DNA of 64,000 bases from Heterohyrax brucei (GCA_028571685.1 CM053148.1:87814001-87878000), one strand, 5' to 3'; numbered from the stretch's first letter, positions 22,795 to 34,438 are shown. Notes: generated by a model from the letters alone, not told the origin. Numbers and translations: made by a program.

Positions 22795-22865
22795 TTTTTC
22801 TTTCTCCTTCCTTGCTTCCTTCTTTCCTCCCTTACTTTCTCTCTTTCCTTTTTTTTTCTTTTCTG
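22795..22865. repeat. polypyrimidine tract
   Basis: About 70 bp almost wholly C and T on the plus strand, made of TTCC/TTTC units. Confidence 0.9.
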
Positions 22866-22869
22866 TAAT

Positions 22870-23435
22870 CTGTGTGATAGTTGGATAGATGTTTTCCTTA
22901 ACTGGTAGATTTTTATTTGCTAAAACGTATGAAAAATTTGCAAGAATATGACAAGAAAGAATACATATGCCACGTACCTTATCAATTCAACACTGCTTGC
23001 CTTTGATGTCATTTCTTTGATGCACTATTTCCATTTTGGTGCAGCTCCTAGGAATGGTCTTCTCTAGAAATGGACAAACCATTTCAAAGCTGAGGAAGAA
23101 AGCCTAGATCTTCTAACAAAGGTATAATTCTTAAATATGATTCTGAAACGTAGATAAAAATTTAGACTATTAGTGGGAATAAACTAAATGATGTTGCTTC
23201 CTTTTAAAAGGAAAGAAGGGTGATGTGCAGGCTTTGTTACTACTCAAAGCATGTCACAACACTAATTACTTCAGCAATCATTGGTTTCTTTATTATTAGC
23301 TCTTTATCAATATACTTGACTTGAAATAAAGTATGCAGTGATCATTTCTGAGCTTTCAATGAGAAGATACCATTACAGAACTTAGGGTAATTTTTTTAGT
23401 ATTATTATGCTTAATGTATTTTTATTTAATACATA
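22870..23435. other. single-copy DNA, nothing recognised
   Basis: No repeat or coding signal seen. Confidence 0.5.
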
Positions 23436-23450
23436 TTTATCAATTATTTG

Positions 23451-23606
23451 GAAACCTGGTGGCATAATGGGTTAAGTGCTACACCGGTTAACCCAAATAT
23501 CAGCAATTCAAATCTGCCAGGTGCTCACTGGGAACTCTATGGGGCAGTTCTACTCTGACCTCCGTGTTTCCTAAGAGTTGGACTAGACTTAATGGCAGTA
23601 GTGGGG
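23451..23606 (+). repeat. AfroSINE, short form, perfect 15-bp target duplication
   Basis: 'gaaacctggtggcataatgg', 'gttaagtgctacaccgg', 'aactctatggggcagttcta', tail 'gagttggactagactt'. Flanked by an exact direct repeat 'tttatcaattatttg' at 23436-23450 and 23607-23621. Confidence 0.96.
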
Positions 23607-23621
23607 TTTATCAATTATTTG

Positions 23622-25470
23622 CCATAGGAATTATAAAATTTTACTGAATTTATGTCATTGCTTAGATATCACCTTAGGGAAAACTTTAAATGGCAATAAT
23701 GTTAAGGAGAAGAAGGAGCAGACTATGGCAAGACTTTGACTGTAGTCTTGAGAAGGAACAATTTTAGGACTTCTAGAAATGCAATCTAATATTTTTCCCT
23801 TAATCATATGACTCAAGAAAACATTTACATAGAATCCAGATATTTAGTACTCAGTTCCGTCTTCTACAAATAATAATCCACAACAGTGTTCAAGGTGCTG
23901 ATCCTTTAAGACAGACACTGTGATAGACTGTCTGTACATTGTATGTTGAGCATCAGTCATTACTATCTTGGAAAAAAAATCAAGCTATTTGGTAGCAGTT
24001 TTGATAAGTGGTCATGATAAAATCAATTCAAATGGATGATAGACAGGTGTAATGTCACTCTGTCAGCTGCTTGTTCAGTCATGGAACAATTCAAAATAGC
24101 CAAGGACAAGCATTCATCTGACTTGACAACTGGCAATTAGCTTGAATTGTAAATTGCAGGTGATTGTTAATGGCTGGAAACTCTCAACAGGATTCTAGCT
24201 TTGACTGAACAAATCAAATAATTACCTCTGTATACTACATACAAATAAAAGCTTGCTGCAAACCCTGTGTTTAAAATTCTAAAAGACCGGATAAAAGTGA
24301 AGTTTAAATGGTCATAAGAAGCAGAATATTAACTCAGAAGACTCAAACACTGTATTGAGGCTTTCACTCTGTCAAACTCTGTTAGCCACATCAGTGATGT
24401 TGACTTGGGTAAAAAGAGTGTGCAGGTATCTGTGTGTCAAGGGGATGCATGCCTGGGAGGGACAGAAACCACAGCAAGTTCTGAATGTGGCTTTGATTGC
24501 TAAAGTAGAATAACCATACACACAAAAAATAAAACAAAACAAAAAATTCAGTGTGAAAGTGTAGTTAAAACATTGTCCTGTGTTTCAAAGATCTCTTAAA
24601 AAACAAGCTGTATTTGTAACACATTCTCTATAAAAATGTGTTACTGAAATGCTTATGGATTAACAGGAAGCAGATGTGTATTGCAGAAATTATGGTCTCA
24701 TATTTTGTTTCTACCATTTAGTACCTGTCCTAGCTAGATACTAACGCACAATTTTCATATATAAGATATTCATTGTTTAAGAAATACTAGTTAAGAACCT
24801 GATCTAAGCCAAGAATTTTAACAGACATTGGGGAAGAAAAGGAGAATAATAATACCTTGTCCTTGATTTTTAGATAGTTACATCTCAGTTAAGGATATAC
24901 TGTAAAAGCAATTCAAAGATGAGATAAATGTTCTAGTGGACATATGTATAGGCAGCATACATGGTTAACACGTGATAATTCAACATCAACTGGAAAGACT
25001 GTAGGATATCAGTGCTAATAAAAGTATCATTCTACTGTTGATATTTAGAAAGTGGATAGAAGTCTATTTTTCTAAATCTACCAATGAATACTAAAAGATG
25101 TGACCTACTGGTACCAGCTGATCATGGATAAATAAAAATTTTGGTTTACATGACAGGATGGAGAATATTTTGCATTTCAAAATTTGGGAACTACTGTTTT
25201 TACATACGTCTTCTGTGCTTGTTAGTCAACAGTTTCCTCTCCCCAAAATGTATTTTCTTATCTAGCTCTGCTATTTTTTTAACAGAAAATAATTGCTATT
25301 TTTCTATATGTGGACGTTGTTGTTATGTGGCTTATTAAAATAACGTTCTTTTTAATCTGAATTGCATATTTAAGATATCTTCTTAAAACGTATTTTGTTA
25401 CTTGATGGTTTATACTTTGTGTTATGTTCTATCTCCAGAATACAAAAAAAGTGTGAGACTGCTATCAATA
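23622..25470. other. 1.8 kb of single-copy DNA
   Basis: No repeat, RNA gene or convincing coding frame recognised. Confidence 0.5.
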
Positions 25471-25479
25471 ACTTTTTTT

Positions 25480-26100
25480 AAATTATTGCCTATTTATTTA
25501 TTTAATATGACTGAGTGAAAATGTACATTCCCGTATAAATTTACACGCCCACCTCTATGCAGCTTCCACTGCTCTCCCTGCCTGGTGACAGCACACTATT
25601 CCTCTCTGCTCCATACGTGTCTCATCCTCCCAACAGTCTCCTTTCCCCTCCTCTCCACCCACTCTCCTTCCTCCAGCCAGAGGTCAGCAGGATGATATCC
25701 TATAGATGTATAGAACCATAAAGTGCGTCCAATATATGGTCACTCGGCATCGCCAAGTCCAATCCATTCCTGTCCGAAGAGTGGATCTTCATTATGATTT
25801 ATGCAAGGGCAGCATCAGGGCCGGGGACCATGCTCCCAGGGGAACCCCGAAACTGCTGGACCATCAATTGAGGTCTTTTAGTGAGGATCTCAGGGTGAAT
25901 CCCTTTTTATTCTCATGTTGCCAGTGAAACTCAACTTAGTGAGCTCCATCGCGGCTATCACTGGTGGTGGCTGGGCACCATCTGGTTCTTCTGGTCCCAA
26001 GTCGATGTATGCACCCACTGATGTGGGTTTCTCTATCTTCCGGGTTGTCTTTACCCCATGTCATACATTTATGGAGGGAAGGTATGAAGACCTGACAAGA
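25480..26100 (-). mobile_element. L1 3' UTR, 5'-truncated
   Basis: Antisense L1 terminus 'aatatgactgagtgaaaatg', then the full 3' UTR series also found at 57.2-57.8 kb ('ctgctccatacgtgtctcat', 'gcgtccaatatatggtcac', 'gggaccatgctcccagggg', 'agctccatcgcggctatcac'). It stops near 'gtcatacatttatggaggg'. No ORF2 sequence. Confidence 0.88.
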
Positions 26101-26176
26101 AAAATAACAAGGAGTTAAAGAATTTCATAATAAAACAAATAAAATATGTAACTGTTGTTAAAAAGAAGAAAAAAAA

Positions 26177-26325
26177 ACCCACTGCCACTAAGCAAAGTCT
26201 GACTCATAGCAACCCTGTAGGTCAGAGTACTGCCCGATAGAATTTCCAAGGAGCTCCTGGTGGATTTGAACTTCTGACCTTCAAGAGAGCAGATGTAGCT
26301 GTTTACCCACTATGCCACCAGCCTA
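26177..26325 (-). repeat. AfroSINE, short form
   Basis: 'aagtctgactcatagcaacc', 'gaatttccaaggagctcctg', 'gtggatttgaacttctgac', 'cccactatgccaccagcc'. Confidence 0.92.
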
Positions 26326-26329
26326 TCCA

Positions 26330-26815
26330 ACTGTTGTTGTTAGATACTGTCAGATCAGTTCTGACTCATATTGACACTATGTACAACAAAACAAAACACT
26401 GCCTGGTTGTATACCATCCTCAAAATTCTTGTTTAAGACCTTTGTGTTAGCCAGTGTGTCGATTCATCTCACTGAGCAGCTCCTTCTTTGATATGGCCCC
26501 TCTACTTTACTGAGCATGTTGCCCTTCTCCAGGGTCTGATCTCTCTTAATAACAAGCATGAAGGACGTAAGATGTAATCTTCCCATCCTTGCTTCTAAGG
26601 TGCATTCTGGCTGCACTGTTTCCAAGACAGATTTGATGCATTTTAGGCAATCCATGGTGTATTCAATGTTCTTCACCAACTGCACAGTTCAAAATCCTCA
26701 GTTCTTAGGTCTTCCTTCTTCATTGTCCAGCTTTTACATGCCTATGAGGCAACTGAAAGCACTATGCCTTTGGTCTGGCATATCTTAGTCTTCAAGGTGA
26801 CATCTTTGCTTTTTA
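26330..26815 (-). mobile_element. RTE LINE 3' part
   Basis: Begins at the RTE terminus in antisense ('gttgttgttagatactgtc'), continues through the 3' UTR into ORF2 C-terminus. The minus-strand translation includes 'CLKCIKSVLETVQPECTLEAR' (in part) and 'GRLHLTSFMLVIKRDQTLEKG' (in part). It ends at 'ggtgacatctttgctttt'. 5'-truncated, frame broken. Confidence 0.87.
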
Positions 26816-26821
26816 TTCTTA

Positions 26822-29165
26822 ATTTTTTTTAATTTATACTTTAGACAAAGATTTCCAAAATTAACTAGTTTCTCACTAAATAGTGAACATACTGTTTTAC
26901 GACATCAGTTAACAGTCCCACAACATGTCAACACTCTCGACTTTGAGCTCTCATTTACTGGCTTTCCTGCCCCCTCCTAGTCCTTGCCCTCTGCATTGTG
27001 GTTTAGTGTCATTTGGTTTTATGGGCTTGTCCGGTCTTTACTGAAGAATGAAACTCAGAAGTGACTTCACTGTCGTGCTGAAAGAGTGTTCTGAAACCAT
27101 ACTCTCAGGGTTTCTGAAGTTTCTGTCGGGCCAGGAAGTCTAGTCTTTCTTTATGAGTTAGAATTTGTTCTACATTTTTCTCCAACTCTGTCCAGAACCT
27201 TCTATTGCAATTGCTGTCAGAGCAGTCATTGGTGTTAGCCAGACACTATCTAGTTGTACTGGACTCCGTCTGGCTGAGGACCTCATAGACATAGTCCGTC
27301 TGTCCTTCGGAATTATCTTCTCCTTGAATCTTTAGTTTTTTCCCATAATCCTCACTCATGATGGGATGAGACCAGTGAAGTATCTAGATGGCTGCTTACA
27401 GACTTTGAAGATCTCAGATGCTACTCACCAAAGTAGAACTTTTTCTTAAAAAAAAAAAAATTATGTTATATCAGTTGAACTAGTTGTTCTCTGAGACCGT
27501 GGTCCCCACAGCCCTGTGTCCAGAAATTCAGTCCCTCATGTAGTCTGGATGTTTCTATGGACCTTTCATGATCTCTCCTTGTGCAAGTTGTGCCAGTTTT
27601 CCCTGTATTGTGTACTGTCTTACCCTTCTTCAGAGTTACCATGTACATGTCATCTATTTAGTGATTTTCCACACCCACTGCTCCATTCTAACTACCAAAT
27701 ATTATCTTTGTGTATAAACTTCTCATGAATTTTTACAGTAATGTCTAATACAATATTTGCCCTTTTGCGAAGACCTGTTTCACTCAGCATAATGCCCTGT
27801 AGGTTTCCTCCACCTTATGGGATGCTTCATAGATTCACCCTTGTTCTTTATTGTTGTGTAATCTCCGTTGTGTGTATATACCAGTTTGTTTATTCATTTA
27901 TCTGCTGATGGGCATGTAGGTTGTATCTGTCTTTTTGCTATTGTGAACAACGCTGCAATTAAAATGGATATGAATATGTCTATTCTGTGACAGCACTTAT
28001 TTCTCTAGGATATATTGTGAGGAGTGGGATTGCTAGATAATATTGTTTTTCTATTTTCAGCTTTTTAAGGAAGCACCATATTGGTTATCACTTCACATTC
28101 ATACCAGCAGCGCATAAAATTTCCCATCTCACTACAACCTCTCCAACATTTTGTGTTATTTTTTTTCTTTCTTTCTTTCTTTTTTTCCTTTTTCTGTTTC
28201 CTGCCAGTAACGAGGGGTTAGATAGCATCTCACTGTGGTTTTGATTTGCTTGTCTCTAGTGGTTAGTGACTGCTAGCATTTCCTCCTGTATCTCTTGGCC
28301 ACTTGAATGCCTTGTTTGGCTAAGTGTGTTAATTTCTTTTGTTCATTTTTTTAATTGGATCATTTGTCTTTTTGTTGTAGAAGTGATGAATTTCCATAGG
28401 TTTAGAGACTAGACCTTTGTCTGATTTGTAATAGCCATTTTCCCCCAGTCTGTTGTCTATTTTTACTTTTTTTGTGAAGACTTTTGAATGCATAAGTGTT
28501 TATTTTTTAAAAGACTCCAATTATCTAGCTTATCTTCTGTTTTTTATACTGTTGGTTATAATTTGTATCCTGTTAATGCTGCGTATTAGGGTTTCTAGCA
28601 TTGAGTCTATTTTGTTTCTTCTGTGAACTTTATAGTTTTTAGCTTTATTCTTAGGTCTTTGATCCATTTTGAATTCACTTTTATATATGGTATGAGATAG
28701 GGGTCCTTTATTATTTTTTGCAGCTAGATATCCAGTTTTGCCATCACCGTTTGTTAAAAAGACTGTCTTTTGCCCATTTAATAGACTTTGGGCCCTTGTC
28801 AAAGATCGAGAGACCATAGGTGGCTGAATATACATCTGAGTTCTCAATTCTGTTCCATCAGTCAGTGTATCTGTCCTTGTACCAGCACCAGGCTCTTTCG
28901 ACTACTATAGCTGTATAGTAGCTTCTGAGGTCAGGTAGTAGGAGTCCTATTACTTTCTTCTTCTTCTTTAATAGTGTTTTACTTATGCAGGGCTTCTTTC
29001 CTTTCTATACAAAGTTAATGACCAGTTTTCCATGTCTTTGAAGAGTGTTGTTAGTAATTAGAACAAAGCTGTATTGTATCTGTAAATTGTTTGGTGTAAA
29101 ACTCTCATTCTCACAATGTTGAGTCTTTCTCTCTATGAGCATGTTGTGTTTTTCCACTTATGTAG
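26822..29165 (-). mobile_element. older L1, ORF2 C-terminal third plus long 3' UTR, 5'-truncated
   Basis: The low end is an antisense 3' UTR (about 26822-27700) unlike that of the younger L1 copies. From about 27750 the sequence is antisense ORF2: 'tttcactcagcataatgccc', 'ttgctattgtgaacaacgct', 'gatatattgtgaggagtggg' and 'ttggttatcacttcacattc' are the classic C-terminal L1 landmarks. Minus-strand frames include 'SLLNGQKTVFLTNGDGKTGY', which corresponds to the [14 protein letters not shown] region. Much more diverged than the 41-46 kb element, with many stops and frameshifts, so clearly older. It ends near 'tctatgagcatgttgtgttt'. Confidence 0.85.
28157..28192. repeat. (TTTC)n tract inside L1
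   Basis: 'tttctttctttctttctttt' type run within the antisense ORF2 remnant. Confidence 0.85.
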
Positions 29166-29606
29166 CAAAAATATTAGCTTAGGTATGCTTATGAAAATGC
29201 CTCCAGAGGGATGGAGTTGATGCAAACAGGCATAGAAGGTTTGCATTATTTACATAAAAATATAATAGTCAGAGACCTTTAGTTGTTATGAAGTGTGATA
29301 TATCATTTGTGATTCAGTGTCTTTGTTTGTTTTGTTCCATTTTTGTTTTGTTTCGTTGGTTTTTAAAGGAGAGAAACGATGATTAAGGTGGCAACGTAAT
29401 ACAGCAAAATTATGCCAGATAAAGTGCTATAATTTTGAGAAAGTTTTGAACATTGATATTCAACAATCATATGTAATTCATAAGATTGAAGGATTAAATG
29501 AGATAATATATTCAAATTTAGGAGAACAATGCTTGGCACAAACATATCTGATTTTAAATGTTAATTATTAAGCTAAAACTGTGTATACATATGTTTATGT
29601 AAAAAA

Positions 29607-29628
29607 AGTGCTGTCAAGTCAGATCCAT
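29607..29628 (-). repeat. tail-only SINE/RTE fragment, about 22 bp
   Basis: 'agtgctgtcaagtcagatcc' matches the antisense tail 'agtgccgtcgagtcggatcc' seen at 13.6 kb. It directly abuts a TA/TG microsatellite. Confidence 0.5.
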
Positions 29629-29696
29629 ATGTACATGTACATATATATGTGTATATATATGTATAGATGTATGTATGTGTATATATATATATAACT
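29629..29696. repeat. (TATG)n/(TA)n microsatellite
   Basis: Alternating 'tatgta', 'tatata' units. Confidence 0.9.
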
Positions 29697-30759
29697 TTTC
29701 TAAGATGAGAAAGCAAATTGATACTTGGTTCAATTTAATCAGAGTATTTAGTATGAAACAGAATATTTAGTGATTAAAATCTACTCCCAGATGTTTCCTA
29801 CTTCCCTTTGTCTGCACGAGTTGGATTATAGAGATCTTATTGAACAAAATATTTATGTTTAAAATAGATTACACGTTAGGTCAGATAAATCACTGAAATA
29901 CAATTTTTATTTAGATGACATTTGTCTGGCTTTGAAGCACTTAGGCAAAAACCTCATTAAGCAAGTGTTTCAGAAGAAGAAATGTCATTGCACATTTACA
30001 TGCACTGGGCTTTGTTAATGGGTGGATTTCATTCCTTCTTTGCTTGATTTGTGATTGGGAACTTTGATTTCTTGCTTTGAGCTAAAATTATGGCCTTAAC
30101 CACTGTTGCTGAAAAAGATGTTGAAACGGAACCTTTCTGCTTTACTAGGTAGTTTGGGCTCACAAAGGCAAGAACAATGTGATAGCCCTTGTCCTAAAGA
30201 AGAAGATATACTCACATCCAAGGCATGCTCTGAGGTTGTACTTATGTCTCTGCCAATTTCAGTAGTGCTTCTGAACCTCTAGCATTTATTGTCCGGGACT
30301 TGAGGAATAAAAATAGAGTTTTTTTCTCCGAGTTGTTGAAATGCTCTGAGTTCCTTCCTCAGCACTGCCTTTCTATAGATCTCTGTCTTGGGGAAGAAGG
30401 CAAGAATGCTTGTTCCATGTCTTAAACTAAGAAAAAGGACTTCAGGGGACTGCTTGGAGGATTTCATGTATGTTATCTGTATTTGGGCTCATTACACTCC
30501 TATACGAGAAAAGAGGTTAGGTCTGCCTGAAAGAGCCAATTAGACAGACAGTCAGACAAAATAAAGAGAGATAATGGGACTTTGCTGCATTTTTACAAGG
30601 GAAGTAGCGAAATCTCGGTTTTCTATGCATTCTATACGTTTATCCAGCCTGCAGCTTTCTTGAAACAGAAAACTGTCTCTGAAGGAACACCATCACCCTC
30701 TTGATAATCAAGATTGGAAGTTGCCAGTGAGAAACCCTAAGAGACTCTCACAAAGGCAT

Positions 30760-30905
30760 TTCAGAGCAGTGCTTCCTGATGTTATTGTACGTATAAACCA
30801 ACTGAGGTTCTTTTTAAAATATAAGATCTGATTCAGTAAGGTCTAGAAAAGTCCCAGGTGGTACTGATGCTGCTGGTCTGAAGACTACACTTTCAGCTGA
30901 AAGAA
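30760..30905 (+). repeat. hAT-Charlie type MITE relic (MER5A-like)
   Basis: 'gcagtgcttcctgatgttat', 'gaggttctttttaaaat', 'gattcagtaaggtctag' and 'gtggtactgatgctgctggt' follow the order of the old placental MER5/MER3-type non-autonomous hAT elements. Recalled pattern, diverged. Confidence 0.55.
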
Positions 30906-31104
30906 TCTAAAGCGATGAGAGATGGCTTTGAATACCCACCATACCCGGAGGATACCCGCACCAGATTCTCCAGCACCAGCTGCTCCTCTAACCACTGGTC
31001 TCCTTTGTCTTGTGTTGGGTCCCTAAAGGATGAGAAATTCAAGTCGACAAGTAAAGGAGGAGAAGAAAAGCAAGGTTAGGGAGAAAGAAAACCATTAAAA
31101 AATG

Positions 31105-31330
31105 ATTACGAGGTCTGCCACATAATTTCACGAATTCGTACTTGAAAAAGTGCTACATACCACGTTGCTGAATATCACTACAGTCACCTTCAAGTACATC
31201 TCTTGGAAGGACTAGGTGCTGGCATTGGTGCATAGATTTCCAAGGGTACTTTGAAGGTGACCATGGTGATTTTCATCTTTGTAGCACTTGGAACAATTAA
31301 GTTTGTGGACTTGATTATCAGATGTTGCCT
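31105..31330. mobile_element. mariner-derived foldback MITE, short form
   Basis: The left arm 'ctgccacataatttcacgaa', 'agtgctacataccacgttgc', 'tgaatatcactacagtcacc' recurs inverted in the right arm 'tttgaaggtgaccatggtga', 'ttttcatctttgtagcactt', 'attaagtttgtggacttg'. Both arms are the 3' end of a mariner (the end of the transposase, '...FEGDHSDIQQ', plus the terminal repeat), so the element is a near-palindrome of about 225 bp with almost no spacer. No coding capacity. Confidence 0.8.
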
Positions 31331-31339
31331 ACAAAGACA

Positions 31340-31960
31340 CAATGGTCAGGCCAGAAAAAAGAACAGAACTCTGACCCACATAGAAAGCCCAGGAAACCAA
31401 ACAACAAACTCTACAGCAATCAGTCTAGAAAGCCAAATGGTAAACTGAACCAATGTGTTCACACAGTCATGCTTTAGTGAGTGACTGCTGACTTTTCTCC
31501 TTTTGATCTCACCTTCAACTCAGAAATAATCAGAGAAAACCAAATATGCTCCACATTAATCAATCGTGTAGGCTAAACTGCTTCAAGGTAGCCATCTTTC
31601 ATCTTTTCTATGATAGTGAACTACAGCCAGAGCATACTGGTAGCTTTCCTCTTTTTCCACTATAGAGCTTTCTTGGACAGTTTTTGAGTCCCAGTTGAAT
31701 GTGAGTGGTGGTGTCTGATTCCAGTGCTTCAGTAAATTTGGAATAAATAGACTTTTTTCATTCACTTTCACATAGGTAGTCTTTATTCTCACACTCTGTA
31801 CTTCTCTCCTACTGGACTCTTTCAAATCAGAAGTAACCTTGAGTTCAGTAAAGAGAAAAACTTTGGCTTTAAATTAGATCTGTAGTCTTACACATCAAGT
31901 TCAGGTACACAGCATCTGTTTCTTGGAGGACAAAAGGAATGGATATTCTTTCTTGGGTAT
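31340..31960. other. single-copy DNA, nothing recognised
   Basis: No repeat or coding signal seen. The 80-codon minus-strand frame has no motif. Confidence 0.5.
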
Positions 31961-31967
31961 TTTGTAC

Positions 31968-32125
31968 CTAGAAGAATCCTTGCGGCATAGTGGTTAATAG
32001 CTCAGATGCTAGTCAAAACGGTCAGCAGTTCTAATATACCACCTGCTCCTTGAAAACACTATGGGACAGTACTACTTGGTCTTGTAGTGTCAAAATGTGT
32101 CAGAATAGACTCAACAGTGGTGGTA
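31968..32125 (+). repeat. AfroSINE, short form
   Basis: 'gcggcatagtggttaatagc', 'gtcagcagttctaatatacc', 'ctccttgaaaacactatggg', tail 'gtgtcagaatagactcaac'. A flanking 'ggtatttt' at both sides may be the target repeat. Confidence 0.88.
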
Positions 32126-32254
32126 TTTTTGGATTTGCTTGTACATGTGACAGTTATTGAATGAAAGATTGGATTAAGTACATCACAAAAAGGCAAAGAG
32201 TGTCAAGGAAACGTGCATATCAAACTAACGAGAAAAGGGGATTTGCTATCATCT

Positions 32255-32553
32255 ATGTGGGTAGTGGTGGGTCTGTGGTAGAATCCTTGTCTTTGAAGCA
32301 GAAGACTCGAGTTCAATTCTCAGCCAGTACTCCTCTTTCACAGTCACCTCTCGCTGTCCCATGAGGTTTGCCTGCTGCTGTGATGCTAAGCAGAGTTCAG
32401 TGGAGTTTCCAGACTAAGAAAAGCAGGAAGAAAGACCTGGTGATCTACTTGTGAAAACGAGACAATGAAAAAAACTTTATGAGTCACAACAGGCCAGGCA
32501 ACACCTAATCATGGGAATGACATGTCTTCTGGCAGTATTTCATTTCTTGTGCT
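32255..32553 (+). repeat. tRNA-Gly-headed SINE with RTE-type tail
   Basis: A different SINE from AfroSINE. The head 'tgggtctgtggtagaatcct' ... 'gactcgagttcaattctc' follows a tRNA-Gly gene (tggttcagtggtagaattctc...gggttcgattcccgg). The body has 'ctaagcagagttcagtggag' and 'gaaagacctggtgatctact'. The end 'atcatgggaatgacatgtct', 'ggcagtatttcatttctt' follows the RTE 3' UTR rather than the AfroSINE end. It is not a tRNA gene: the cloverleaf is mismatched. Confidence 0.72.
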
Positions 32554-32814
32554 TAAGATCCCTGTATATTGAGGTGACTTCAGAGCAGCTAAATTAAACA
32601 ACACAGAAAAAGGATTAAAACTCATTCTCCAGGGTCAGAAAGACTTGGATTTGAAACTCATGTCTTCCACATACTTCCTTTCTTCTCCCAGAGAGGACTC
32701 CAAATCTTTTTGAGACTCAGTTTCTTTATGAGACAGTGGGGCAAACTAAATCAATCTGATAGGACTGTTACGAGTACTAAGTAAGAAAGTGACTATCAAA
32801 CCCCAAACAGTAGT

Positions 32815-33005
32815 AACAGCAACAACAACAGCTGCTGCTCCCTAGTCATTTCTGGTTTATGGCTACCACATGTGCGTCAGAGAAGATCTCATGGTGTGAC
32901 TTTTTGGGAAAAGATCACCAAGTTCTTTCTTTTGTACCACTGAGTGGGCTTGAACACTCAACCTTTTGATTAGTAGTCAAGCACTTAACAGTGTACTCCA
33001 TGAAT
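32815..33005 (-). repeat. AfroSINE, long (ancestral) form
   Basis: 'aacagcaacaacaacagc', 'agatcaccaagttctttctt', 'tgggcttgaacactcaac', 'gattagtagtcaagcactta'. Contains the middle segment missing from the short form. Confidence 0.7.
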
Positions 33006-33257
33006 GGCAACACTTAAAATATTAAATACTTATTCTGTGGGTGCCTTGGCCATTAAAAACTAACAACTTCCTAAAAGATTTATTATCAAAGAGTTTTCTA
33101 GAAGTAATATAAACATATGACTATATTATCGCGGTTCCCAGATATCGACTCAGCCTGTACTACCACCATTTACATAGGTAGTAATGATAACAAAGATTTA
33201 TTCCAACTTTTAGTTTTAATATCTTAGTAAATAATTATTATAATAATTTACCCATTG

Positions 33258-33600
33258 GGGAAAACCAAATAAGAATTGATACATTTGAATATTGACATTG
33301 ATGAAGATTCCTGAATATTCCATGGATGGCCCAAAGAATGAAGAAGCACAGCCAGAATGCTCCTTACTTTTGACGTGTTATTAGGAGGTCCAAGTCTCTG
33401 AAAAAGGGCATCATGCTTGGTAGAAGGGCAGAAAAAAGAGGAAGATTTTCAAGAAAATGTATTGAGCCAGTAGCTGAACAATGGGCTCGAACCTCAGAGA
33501 TAGTGAGACTGGTAAAGGACCACGCAGTGCTTTGTTCCATTGCACATAGTATCACTATGAGTTAACAACTGACTCCGTGGCACCAAACAACAATAGCAGT
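33258..33600 (+). mobile_element. RTE LINE 3' end
   Basis: 'ccatggatggcccaaagaat', 'gcacagccagaatgctcctt', 'aggtccaagtctctgaaaaa', 'gggcatcatgcttggtagaa', ending 'ctgactccgtggcaccaaac' and 'aacaat'. C-terminus of ORF2 and 3' UTR, 5'-truncated, frame lost. Confidence 0.85.
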
Positions 33601-34125
33601 CTTAAACAGTGTGATTTTAAATGTCAGATCAGTCAAAGTTCCATGCAAGGTATCATCAGATGAATCCTTCACAGGTCAAAGAAACATTACCGATACTGGG
33701 CAAGACAGTTTTCACCTAGGTTTGAAATTCTTAGGACACCTCAAGCCCTTTTCTGAATTGGAGAGTAAGGAATTGTCAAGACTTTCAATTTACTGTGTGC
33801 CTGGAGCAAAGATGACACACAATCCAACCTGTCCTTTTACTTATGATAGACGAAGCTCAAAACTGAAGCTGTATTTTTGTGATAATACAGTATCTGTCTT
33901 TGATGAAAAAAGTTCTAACCTGGGAAACAAACCTCATCCATTTTAGAGCATCATTGAAAATGAATGATGAATTAAATCTTACTGCCAATTAATTAACATT
34001 GTCTTCATTTTTACATGAAAAATTTAAACATGCGTTTCATTTGTCATAACTCCTTCAGAGGGTGGGTAGCTATATCTGGATTTTAACTCCAATGGTTTCA
34101 GTTAAAAAGAAAACTTAAGTGTGGG
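33601..34125. other. unassigned DNA with a 111-codon open frame
   Basis: Plus-strand frame 33611-33946 (starts MILNVRSVKVPCKVSSDE, ends LGNKPHPF) sits directly after the RTE end. Composition is not obviously low-complexity, but no domain, splice signal or homology is recognised. Could be chance, an old exon relic or an unknown repeat. Confidence 0.3.
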
Positions 34126-34127
34126 AG

Positions 34128-34438
34128 TAGTCTCCAACAGAAGTACCGTGAGTGAGTAGCTTCAAAAAGAAAAATTTTCATTGTGTCACAGATCAGTAGG
34201 CTAAGAGTCAAAAGTCAGTATGAGAAATTATTACAGTTGGGCAGGTTAAGAGTCTGAATTCAGTGAGAGCATCCCGCTGCAGGAACCTCAGGTCGAACAG
34301 ACGCCCTCTCCTCAAAGCACTGCTCTCCTGATGGTGTGAGGTTCCCAACACTCTACTTGCTTCCCTTTCCATTTCTCTCTCAGGAGATGGCCTCCCCTTA
34401 ATCCAAGCTTATAAATTGAGTCCCCCTCACCAGTACAT
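34128..34438 (-). mobile_element. MaLR-like LTR fragment
   Basis: 'agtgagtagcttcaaaaag', 'gtaggctaagagtcaaaag', 'ctctcctgatggtgtgaggt' and 'ttgcttccctttccatttc' follow the antisense LTR at 6205-6724. Partial and diverged solitary LTR fossil. The AfroSINE at 34439 marks its right side. Confidence 0.65.

Larger units (their letters stand above)
29170..30758. other. mostly single-copy DNA
   Basis: Contains the tail-only fragment and microsatellite at 29.6 kb (separate entries). No gene recognised. Confidence 0.5.

Noticed and set aside
22795-22865. Polypyrimidine tract as a splice or triplex regulatory element
   Set aside because: Simple-sequence tracts like this are common in mammalian DNA and no adjacent exon was found.
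32255-32330. Possible tRNA-Gly gene
   Set aside because: It has A- and B-box-like sequence but continues into a SINE body and the stems do not pair well. It is a SINE head.
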